From assembly GCA_964430745.1 (NCBI GenBank), contig CAYSHI010000326.1, forward strand, positions 1 to 11,444: DNA of 11,444 nt, written 5' to 3'. Numbering within the stretch: position 1 is the stretch's first letter; each line of letters begins with the position of its first letter. The notes beneath the pieces are model-generated. The model searched no databases. It was not told the DNA's origin and was given only the letters and a program-made list of their open reading frames with translations. The DNA comes from CBDCGW01 sp964430745 (GTDB taxonomy: Bacteria > Acidobacteriota > UBA890). The position numbers and the translations under genes were made by a program. Below are positions 1 through 5,037 of this stretch, piece after piece.

Positions 1-1
1 C

Positions 2-325
2 GACGACGGCCACCTGTTGCTCTTCGCCACGATCACGGTCGACTGTGCCACCACGGGCTCCGCCGGCGTCTTGATGGATCTCGCTCTCACGGTCGACACC
101 ACCGTTGTGTCGGGTGTGCCTACCTGGCGCACCAATTTTGAGCCCCTGGCCTGCCAGTACTTCGTCGAAGACACCACCACCGTGACCAGGCTGGTCCCCG
201 TATCGGCCGGTTCACATACGGTTTTTCTGTTGGCGAAGGACTCTGGTGGCGGCACCAAGGCGCGCCTGAGAACCCGCGTCATGAACGTGCTGTTCGTTGA
301 TCAGGATGGTAGCGGAGGTTCCTGA
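2..325 (+). CDS. Unrecognised protein, C-terminal part (5' end outside window)
   Basis: The reading frame is open from the first bases of the window and ends at TGA 323-325, so only about 107 C-terminal residues are visible. The TTG at 17 is a possible internal codon, not a convincing start, because the frame continues upstream without a stop and has no ribosome binding site there. The visible part is rich in Thr, Val, Ser and Gly with alternating hydrophobic residues, two cysteines, no membrane helix and no obvious catalytic motif. This looks like a beta-sandwich, as in secreted or structural proteins. I do not recognise the family and assign no function. The next gene starts 2 bases after the stop, and its ribosome binding site lies inside this gene's last codons, so the two are probably co-transcribed. 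Confidence 0.6.
   Translation, partial: DDGHLLLFATITVDCATTGSAGVLMDLALTVDTTVVSGVPTWRTNFEPLACQYFVEDTTTVTRLVPVSAGSHTVFLLAKDSGGGTKARLRTRVMNVLFVDQDGSGGS
311..320 (+). promoter_or_regulatory. Ribosome binding site for the DUF2461 gene
   Basis: GGAGG at 314-318 lies 9 bases before the ATG at 328 and inside the last codons of the preceding gene. It supports ATG 328 as the start and suggests translational coupling of the two genes. Confidence 0.6.
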
Positions 326-327
326 TC

Positions 328-1017
328 ATGCCGACAACCCCCCGCCTGACACCTAGGACCTTCAAGTTCCTTCGCGATCTCGCGGACAACAATAACCGCG
401 ACTGGTTCCAGGCCAACAAGCAGCGCTTTGAGGACGAGCTGCGCGAGCCGGCGCTGCAGTTCGTCCGCGATTTCGCGCCCCATCTCGCCGACATCAGCCC
501 GTTCTTTCGCGCCGACGATCGCAAGTCCGGTGGCTCGATGTTCCGCATCTACCGCGACACGCGGTTCTCGAAAGACAAGAGTCCCTACAAGACGTACACC
601 GGCCTGCAGTTTCGCCACGAGCAGGGTAAGGACGCCCATTGCCCGGGGTACTACCTGCACCTTCAGCCGAAGGAGTTCTTTGTGGGCGTGGGCATCTGGC
701 ATCCCGATGGCGGAACGCTCAAGCCGATCCGCGCGGCCATCGACGCCGACCGCGAGCGCTGGAAGAAGGTCTCCCGCTCCAAGAGCTTCTCCAAGGTCTT
801 CGAGCTTGCCGGCGACTCCCTCAAGCGGGCGCCGAAGGGCTACGATCCCGACCATCCGCTCATCGATGACCTCAAGCGCAAGGACTTCATCGCCGTCACC
901 GAGCTGACCCAGAAGCAGATCACCAGCCCGGACTTCGTCAAGCAGTTCGCCAAGCTGTGCAAGACGGGGTCGCCGCTGGTGGAGTTTCTTTGCGAGGCTA
1001 TCGGTGTCCCCTTCTAG
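328..1017 (+). CDS. DUF2461 (TIGR02453) family protein
   Basis: This 229-residue protein matches the DUF2461 family (PF09365) over its full usual length. Hallmarks are an N-terminal F-L-x-x-L-x-x-N-N-x-R-D-W-F motif at residues 14-27, the signature RIYRDTRFSKDKSPYKT at 73-89, GYYLHLQP at 107-114, and LKRAPKGYDPDHP at 165-177 before a positively charged C-terminal helix region. There is no signal peptide or membrane segment, so it should be cytoplasmic. The family is widespread in bacteria and some fungi but its molecular function is not established; I infer none. ATG 328 is chosen because GGAGG sits 9 bases upstream and family members start about a dozen residues before the first motif. It follows the truncated upstream gene by 2 bases. 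The repeat array starts directly after its TAG stop. Confidence 0.93.
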   Translation: MPTTPRLTPRTFKFLRDLADNNNRDWFQANKQRFEDELREPALQFVRDFAPHLADISPFFRADDRKSGGSMFRIYRDTRFSKDKSPYKTYTGLQFRHEQGKDAHCPGYYLHLQPKEFFVGVGIWHPDGGTLKPIRAAIDADRERWKKVSRSKSFSKVFELAGDSLKRAPKGYDPDHPLIDDLKRKDFIAVTELTQKQITSPDFVKQFAKLCKTGSPLVEFLCEAIGVPF

Positions 1018-1156
1018 GCGGGAGCGAGAAGGCGGCGTCTGCGGCGTTGCGCTTGGTCGGGCCGGCGGGAGCGAGAAGGCGGTGTCTGCGGCGTTGCGCT
1101 TGGTCGGGCCGGCGGGAGCGAGAAGGCGGCGTCTGCTTCGTTGCGCTTGGTCGGGC
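1018..1156 (+). repeat. Three tandem 47-bp repeats
   Basis: Units begin at 1018, 1065 and 1112, each starting GCGGGAGCGAGAAGGCGG and ending in GCGCTTGGTCGGGC. Units 1 and 2 differ at one base (C or T around 1081-1084); unit 3 carries TTC where the others have GGC and stops after 45 bases. The period is not a multiple of 3 and the array starts immediately after the DUF2461 stop codon, so it is very unlikely to be coding, although the high GC leaves several frames open through it. The near identity of units 1 and 2 points to recent duplication. Confidence 0.93.
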
Positions 1157-1206
1157 TCCCTACGACGTACGGATGTACGCCTTCGGTCGCCCTCTCGGCG
1201 CGCGCC
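1157..1206. other. 50-bp core between the two repeat arrays
   Basis: This short stretch separates the 47-bp array from the inverted, related 28-bp array. It contains a small imperfect dyad, GTAC-GGAT-GTAC, near 1170-1181 and a CG-rich end. I see no gene in it. If the region is transcribed, the flanking GGCGGGAGCGAGAAGG (1111-1126) and CCTTCTCGCTCCCGCC (1219-1234) could pair as a 16-bp stem with this core inside the loop. Confidence 0.5.
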
Positions 1207-1318
1207 TTGCATCCACCCCCTTCTCGCTCCCGCCGGGCATCCACCGCTTTTGCGCTCCCGACTTGCCTCCGCCTCCTTTGCGCTCCGGCCTCGCATCCAC
1301 CGCGCTCGCGCTCCCGCC
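1207..1318 (-). repeat. Four degenerate 28-bp tandem repeats, inverted relatives of the 47-bp unit
   Basis: Exact 28-base spacing gives units 1207-1234, 1235-1262, 1263-1290 and 1291-1318. Each has a GCATCCACC-like start (GCCTCCGCC in unit 3) and a GCGCTCCCG-like end (TCGCTCCCG in unit 1, GCGCTCCGG in unit 3). The reverse complement of the consensus matches the first 28 bases of the 47-bp unit (counting from G1111) at about three quarters of positions, sharing GGCGGGAGCG and AAGGCGG. The two arrays are therefore related and face each other. The short open frames across this area are low-complexity Pro/Arg/Ser/Ala strings typical of GC-rich repeats. Confidence 0.85.
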
Positions 1319-1388
1319 TCTGGGCTTCCTCGTAACGCCGGCCCATAGTTGAGATACTCCGATCTCACCTACCACCCGGAGGATGCCG
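1319..1388 (+). promoter_or_regulatory. Leader of the amidohydrolase gene, with small dyad and ribosome binding site
   Basis: TGAGAT (1350-1355) and ATCTCA (1362-1367) form a perfect 6-bp inverted repeat with a 6-base spacer, a possible small operator or hairpin. GGAGG at 1378-1382 touches the ATG at 1383 and so cannot serve it, but it lies 6 bases before the ATG at 1389. This favours 1389 as the real start. No convincing -35/-10 pair was found. Confidence 0.45.
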
Positions 1389-2738
1389 ATGCGCCCCGTC
1401 ATTGAGCGGTTACGCCTGCTGTTCCTCGTCGTTGTTCTATGTGTCGCCGTGCTCGCGCCGGGCGTCGGGATGGCGCAACAGCAAGGCGGCGTCATTGCCA
1501 TTCGGGCCGGGCGGCTCATCGACGCGGAAGCGGGCACTGCGGCCAGCGACCAGGTGATCCTGGTCCAGGACGGGCGCATCGCTGCGATCGGTAACGCCGG
1601 CGACGTGACGATTCCGGAAGGCGCCGAGGTGGTCGATCTGTCCGACCACTCGGTGCTCGGCGGCCTCGTCGACACCCACAACCACCTGGCGCTGACCTAC
1701 AAGCAGGATCCCGAAAGCAACTACTACTACCTCACCTACGTGATGGACTCGACGCCGCTGCGCGCCCTGCAGGCGGCCTCCAACGGCATGCAGATGCTCT
1801 CGTCCGGGTTCACCATCGTGCGCGATATGGGTAACAACGGCAATTACGCCGACACGGCGCTGCGTGTCGCCATCGAGCAGGGCTGGATCCCCGGGCCAAC
1901 GATCATCAACTCGGGCATCATCATCGGTGGCATGGGTGGGCAGTTCTGGCCCACGCCGGAGATGGCCAACGACCATTCGATCGTCTACCCGGAGTACCTG
2001 GACGCCGATACCGCCGACGAGATCGTCAAGGCGGTGCGGCAGAACATCCTTTTCGGCGCCACCGTCATCAAGATCTGCGTCGACTGCAAGCCCTACGGCT
2101 ACACCGTCGAGGAGATGGAGCTGTTCGTGGGGGAGGCGGCCAAAGCCGGGATGAAGGTCGAGGGACACATCCAGACGCGCGAGGGCGCGCGCCGTGCCAT
2201 CGAGGCGGGCCTGTGGTCGTTGGCCCACGACGGCCCGCTTGACGACGAGCTCCACAAGATGATGGCCGCCAAGGGCATCTGGCGTGCCGGCACCGAGACG
2301 CCGCTGGCCGATTGGAGTCGCACGAGCGAAGAAGCCTACGAGCGCCGCGTCGATAAGCTGCGCAACGCCTACGACAACGGTGTCAACCTGACCTTCTCCA
2401 CCGACGCCGACTACTACATCCCCGGGATGACCCGCGGCGAGCTGGTGATCGACTTCGTCAAGACCTGGCAGGCGGCCGGCATCCCCGACGCCGAGATCCT
2501 CGAGATCATGACGATCAACGGCTACAAGTGCGCCGAGACCTACGACGATCGCGGTCCGGTGAAGGAGGGCTATATCGCCGATATCATCGCCGTTCCCGGC
2601 AACCCGCTCGAGGATATCGACGCCCTGCGGGAGGTGACGTTCGTGATGAAGGACGGCATGGTCTTCAAGCGGGATGGCGTGATGACACCGGAAGCGTTCT
2701 TCCACGCCGGTCCGGTCAACGGGTGGCGTATTCGTTAG
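1389..2738 (+). CDS. Exported metal-dependent amidohydrolase (imidazolonepropionase-like subgroup)
   Basis: The protein is 449 residues from ATG 1389 (451 if ATG 1383 is used; residue numbers below count from 1383). A hydrophobic stretch at about 12-29 followed by G-M-A|Q-Q-Q looks like a signal peptide cut by signal peptidase I, so it should act in the periplasm or outside. It has the amidohydrolase fold: a small beta domain (34-90), then the TIM barrel opening with D-T-H-N-H. Expected metal ligands are H99 and H101, a probable carboxylated K230 (V-I-K-I), H262 (E-G-H), H282 (A-H-D-G) and D341 (S-T-D-A). The C-terminal part (E-G-Y-I-A-D-I-I-A-V-P-G-N-P-L) rebuilds the beta domain. Relatives include Xaa-Pro/Xaa-Arg dipeptidases, prolidases and other amide-bond hydrolases; the substrate cannot be read from sequence. 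It is complete, with the repeat array upstream and vapBC downstream. Confidence 0.93.
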   Translation: MRPVIERLRLLFLVVVLCVAVLAPGVGMAQQQGGVIAIRAGRLIDAEAGTAASDQVILVQDGRIAAIGNAGDVTIPEGAEVVDLSDHSVLGGLVDTHNHLALTYKQDPESNYYYLTYVMDSTPLRALQAASNGMQMLSSGFTIVRDMGNNGNYADTALRVAIEQGWIPGPTIINSGIIIGGMGGQFWPTPEMANDHSIVYPEYLDADTADEIVKAVRQNILFGATVIKICVDCKPYGYTVEEMELFVGEAAKAGMKVEGHIQTREGARRAIEAGLWSLAHDGPLDDELHKMMAAKGIWRAGTETPLADWSRTSEEAYERRVDKLRNAYDNGVNLTFSTDADYYIPGMTRGELVIDFVKTWQAAGIPDAEILEIMTINGYKCAETYDDRGPVKEGYIADIIAVPGNPLEDIDALREVTFVMKDGMVFKRDGVMTPEAFFHAGPVNGWRIR

Positions 2739-2749
2739 CTTGAAACGGG

Positions 2750-2778
2750 CTGGCAGGCGCGCGCGCGGGCGTTATACA
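2750..2778 (+). promoter_or_regulatory. Putative vapBC promoter
   Basis: CTGGCA (2750-2755) and TATACA (2773-2778) each match the sigma-70 -35 and -10 consensus at 4 of 6 bases and are 17 bases apart. The -10 lies inside the left arm of the inverted repeat, so a protein bound there would block transcription. A start near 2785 would leave about 35 bases before vapB. TATAAC at 2793-2798 in the right arm is an alternative -10 without a recognisable -35. Confidence 0.35.
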
Positions 2779-2800
2779 TTGGGAGGGCAATGTATAACGC
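2769..2800. promoter_or_regulatory. Perfect 13-bp inverted repeat, probable VapB/VapBC operator
   Basis: GCGTTATACATTG (2769-2781) and CAATGTATAACGC (2788-2800) are exact reverse complements separated by GGAGGG. The AT-rich arms stand out against very GC-rich flanks. The site lies 20 bases before the antitoxin start. AbrB/SpoVT-fold antitoxins of VapBC modules commonly bind such inverted repeats to repress their own operon, so autoregulation is a reasonable inference. As RNA it could also fold into a hairpin with the GGAGGG exposed in the loop. Confidence 0.75.
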
Positions 2801-2819
2801 CACCGACCCCCGAATCTGA
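2790..2819 (+). CDS. Possible 9-codon leader peptide upstream of vapB
   Basis: ATG 2790 is preceded at a short distance (2-3 bases) by GGGAGG/GGAGGG, reads MYNATDPRI and stops at TGA 2817-2819, one base before the vapB ATG. vapB itself has no recognisable ribosome binding site, so translation could be coupled through this leader. The start codon is inside the right arm of the operator palindrome. If transcription begins near 2785 most of the binding site is lost, and the arrangement may be coincidence. Confidence 0.25.
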   Translation: MYNATDPRI

Positions 2820-2820
2820 C

Positions 2821-3093
2821 ATGCCTGCCGTAAAAGTATCCGCAAAAGGTTGGATCGTGATTCCCGCTGAGATTCGCCGGCGCTACGGCATCAAGCCGGG
2901 CGACGAAGTGCACATCGTCGATTACGCCGGCACGTTGGTCGTTGTGCCGAAGCTGGAGCATCCCGTTGACGCGGTCTTCGGAATCCTCGCGGACGACGGT
3001 CCGCCCCTGACGGAGACACTGATGGGAGAGCGTCGGCGGGAGCGGGAGCTCGAAGACAGAAAGATCGCGCATTGGCCCCAGGATGACGACTAG
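2821..3093 (+). CDS. vapB: AbrB/SpoVT (MazE)-fold antitoxin, VapB type
   Basis: This is a 90-residue swapped-hairpin DNA-binding protein. Residues 4-44 carry the AbrB-like pattern V-S-x-K-G-x-I-V-I-P-x-x-I-R-x-x-Y-G-I-K-P-G-D-E-V followed by a strand ending V-V-V-P. The remaining 45 residues form a charged tail, including an Arg/Glu-rich helix at about 69-82, expected to wrap and inhibit the toxin. The length fits antitoxins of this class. Its stop overlaps the toxin start by 11 bases, and a strong inverted repeat lies 20 bases upstream, so it probably neutralises VapC and represses the operon. The frame is open back to a TTG at 2740, but those extra residues would be translated from the operator, so ATG 2821 is preferred even though no ribosome binding site precedes it. 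Confidence 0.9.
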   Translation: MPAVKVSAKGWIVIPAEIRRRYGIKPGDEVHIVDYAGTLVVVPKLEHPVDAVFGILADDGPPLTETLMGERRRERELEDRKIAHWPQDDD

Positions 3094-3511
3094 CGAATCA
3101 GCGGCGAAGTACGTTCTCGATTCGTTCGCCGTCCTCGCGCTTCTTCAAGGCGAGCCCGCGGGGAAAGCCGTTCAAGAAATCCTCGAGGAGGCGGCCAGCG
3201 GACGGGTCGACGTCTCGATGTCGGTGATTAACCTCGGCGAGGTCATGTATCTCACGGAACGGCGCCGTGGCGCGGCGGTCGCGGGTGCCGCCTTGGCGTA
3301 CGTCGAGCAACTTCCTGTCCGAATCGTCGATGCCGACAGGGCCGGTACTCTCCGGGCTGCCAGCGTGAAGGCCAACTACCGCGTTGCGTACGCCGATGCC
3401 TTTGCCGTCTCGCTGGCGCGTGAGCTCGGCGCTGTCCTCGTCACCGGTGACCCGGAATTCCGAGAGGTCGAGGATCTCGTGTCGGTCCGCTGGCTGGAGC
3501 GTTCGCGCTGA
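3083..3511 (+). CDS. vapC: PIN-domain ribonuclease toxin, VapC family
   Basis: A 142-residue PIN-domain protein, the usual VapC size. The acidic metal-binding residues are in place: D13 in Y-V-L-D-S, E53 in N-L-G-E-V, D105 in Y-A-D-A-F and D123 in T-G-D-P-E-F. All four are kept, so the nuclease is probably active. VapC toxins cleave specific RNAs, often initiator tRNA or the large-rRNA sarcin-ricin loop; the target here is unknown. ATG 3083 overlaps the end of vapB (stop at 3091-3093), with only a weak AGG next to it, which implies coupling to antitoxin translation. The gene ends 11 bases before the convergent glycosyltransferase gene, with a hairpin at the junction. It is most likely a stabilising or stress-response module, possibly acquired by transfer. 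Confidence 0.93.
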   Translation: MTTSESAAKYVLDSFAVLALLQGEPAGKAVQEILEEAASGRVDVSMSVINLGEVMYLTERRRGAAVAGAALAYVEQLPVRIVDADRAGTLRAASVKANYRVAYADAFAVSLARELGAVLVTGDPEFREVEDLVSVRWLERSR

Positions 3512-3540
3512 CCGCTCGAGAGTCAGGGAACCTCGAGCGG
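3512..3540. terminator. Hairpin between convergent vapC and GT39 genes
   Basis: CCGCTCGAG (3512-3520) and CTCGAGCGG (3532-3540) form a perfect 9-bp stem with an 11-base loop. The stem begins right after the vapC stop, and the right arm covers the last codons of the minus-strand gene, whose TGA lies in the loop. No T-tract follows on either strand, so it may act as a bidirectional pause or a transcript-end stabiliser rather than a classic intrinsic terminator. Confidence 0.45.
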
Positions 3541-5037
3541 ATCTACCGAGATGTACGGTGGCGGGCAGTCATCGCAGTAGCGCAGCCAGTAGACCCTGTC
3601 CGTGCTGCACGCTCGAGGACGGGTGGCGCGATAAAACGCCAGGGGCTCCGCAATGAAGTAGTCGGCCTCTATCCGACAGATGCCGCGCGCCTCGAGGTCC
3701 TCAACCAGGGTGTCGAGCTCGAGGAAGTGATTCGAGACTTCGTTCTCGTCGCCTACCTCGAAGCTGAGCGGTGGACGGCTCGTTTCCTCCAGCACGGCGC
3801 GCCATGCAACCACGTTGACGGTGACGAAGGCCAATGCCGTGGCGACGGCAAAAGGGCGCACGAAGAACCGACGCGCCGGCAGCGAGAGCGCGACGGCGAC
3901 CGAGACCAACACGCTCAGCGGCACGTAGTAACGCAGCGTGTGCCGGCCGGTCAGGAGGGTCAGCGCGACAGCGCAGGCTAGCGCCCAAAGCGTCATCAGA
4001 TCCGTTGTGCCCAGAGCTTCCCCACGACGCACGCTCCGGACGGTCTCTCGAGTGCCGGCCGCCAGGGCGCCCATCACGGCGAGCCCCCAGGCGTAGCCGA
4101 GCATCGTCCCGGCGAGCGGCGGGTCCCATGACGCGAATCGCTTCATCGGCAGCACATTGGCGACGGCTCCGAGGAAGGAGCCCCCGTGCTGTATCGCAAA
4201 CGCGGCAACACCCAGCAGCAACGCGGTCAGCAACCATCGCGGCTGGGCACGCTCGAGCAATGCATCGAGGCCGGCGGGCCGGCTCCGCATCCAGCGTGCT
4301 GCGGCAAGCGGCCACGCAAACAACATGATGACGAGCAATGTGCTCCAGCGGGCGAACACGGGATCGGGAAGCGCCTGCGTGACCAGGAAGGCGACGGTCA
4401 TGGAGAAGGCCGCCAGGACGCCGACCCAGACATGCTCGTTTGTCTGCCGGCTCTTCCGACCGGCACTCGTGAGCACCGCGGCGGCGAGAAACGAAGCGGG
4501 CAGCGAGCTGAAGATCACGTGGCTGACGACCCCGAGCTCGCTGGCCGTCAGAAACACCACCATTCCCACCGCCGTCCACCGCTCTCGGGCGCCGGCATCG
4601 AGGACCGCCGCGATCATCACCGCCAGGAGGATCGACTGGAGCGCCGTGACTTCCCAGGCGACTCGCGACATCCACAGGAAAAGCAGCGATGAGCCGCAAA
4701 GCGAAAACAGCAGGACGGCGCGCAGGCGACCGGCGATCCGTTCGACGGACACGAGCAGGACCACCAACGCGGCCCCGTTCAATACGACACCGGGTAGGCG
4801 GAGGGCGAACACGCCCGGCGGCAAGAAGCGAAAGACCTCGGCCAGCAGCCACGGAAAGAGCGCTCCCGTGTAGGGCGTCATTCCGTGCGCCGAAGTGAGC
4901 CCGCGGCTACCGATGCGGAGAGCTTCGAGGCCGAACCAGGCCTCGTCGCCGTGGAGCCCCGGGAAACGCGCGAGCTCAGCACTCAGTATGAGCAAGACGT
5001 AGGCGCACGCGCCGATAATCCAGGCGCGCTTGGCCAT
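3523..5037 (-). CDS. GT39/ArnT-like polytopic membrane glycosyltransferase
   Basis: This 504-residue inner-membrane protein has about 11-13 hydrophobic helices (the first at 5-22, the last at about 393-412) and a C-terminal soluble part of about 90 residues. H-G-D-E-A-W-F at 29-35, just after the first helix, fits the acidic D-E motif that GT-C enzymes of the GT39/ArnT/PMT group place in the first extracytoplasmic loop. H-T-L-R-Y-Y-V-P-L (366-374) resembles the conserved late R-Y-x-x-P region. Such enzymes move a sugar from a polyprenyl-phosphate donor to lipid or protein outside the membrane; donor and acceptor are unknown here. The C-terminal part has four cysteines (454, 477, 488, 491) that could form disulphides or a metal site. 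Its ATG overlaps the stop of the DUF3500 gene by one base (TAATG), so the two are translated in succession from one message. Confidence 0.85.
   Translation of the reverse strand: MAKRAWIIGACAYVLLILSAELARFPGLHGDEAWFGLEALRIGSRGLTSAHGMTPYTGALFPWLLAEVFRFLPPGVFALRLPGVVLNGAALVVLLVSVERIAGRLRAVLLFSLCGSSLLFLWMSRVAWEVTALQSILLAVMIAAVLDAGARERWTAVGMVVFLTASELGVVSHVIFSSLPASFLAAAVLTSAGRKSRQTNEHVWVGVLAAFSMTVAFLVTQALPDPVFARWSTLLVIMLFAWPLAAARWMRSRPAGLDALLERAQPRWLLTALLLGVAAFAIQHGGSFLGAVANVLPMKRFASWDPPLAGTMLGYAWGLAVMGALAAGTRETVRSVRRGEALGTTDLMTLWALACAVALTLLTGRHTLRYYVPLSVLVSVAVALSLPARRFFVRPFAVATALAFVTVNVVAWRAVLEETSRPPLSFEVGDENEVSNHFLELDTLVEDLEARGICRIEADYFIAEPLAFYRATRPRACSTDRVYWLRYCDDCPPPYISVDPLEVP

Noticed and set aside
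1018..1318. CRISPR array
   Set aside because: Units are directly adjacent with no unique spacers, and no cas genes are present.
957..1352. Small plus-strand proteins across the repeat region
   Set aside because: All are low-complexity Arg/Pro/Ala/Ser strings from the GC-rich repeats, without start signals or conserved features.
301..1368. 355-codon open frame on the minus strand across the DUF2461 gene and repeats
   Set aside because: It is antisense to a clear DUF2461 gene, and its other half is the low-complexity repeat array; it is a by-product of GC-rich codons.
1437..2705. 422-codon minus-strand frame opposite the amidohydrolase
   Set aside because: The sense strand encodes all amidohydrolase metal ligands; the antisense product is a His/Gly/Arg/Val-rich string with no recognisable domain.
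2756..2770. Alternating CG run upstream of vapBC as a Z-DNA or regulatory signal
   Set aside because: Too short and unsurprising in DNA this rich in GC.
2740..2820. Upstream in-frame extension of vapB from TTG 2740
   Set aside because: It would translate through the operator palindrome, has no ribosome binding site, and adds a basic stretch not expected before the AbrB fold.
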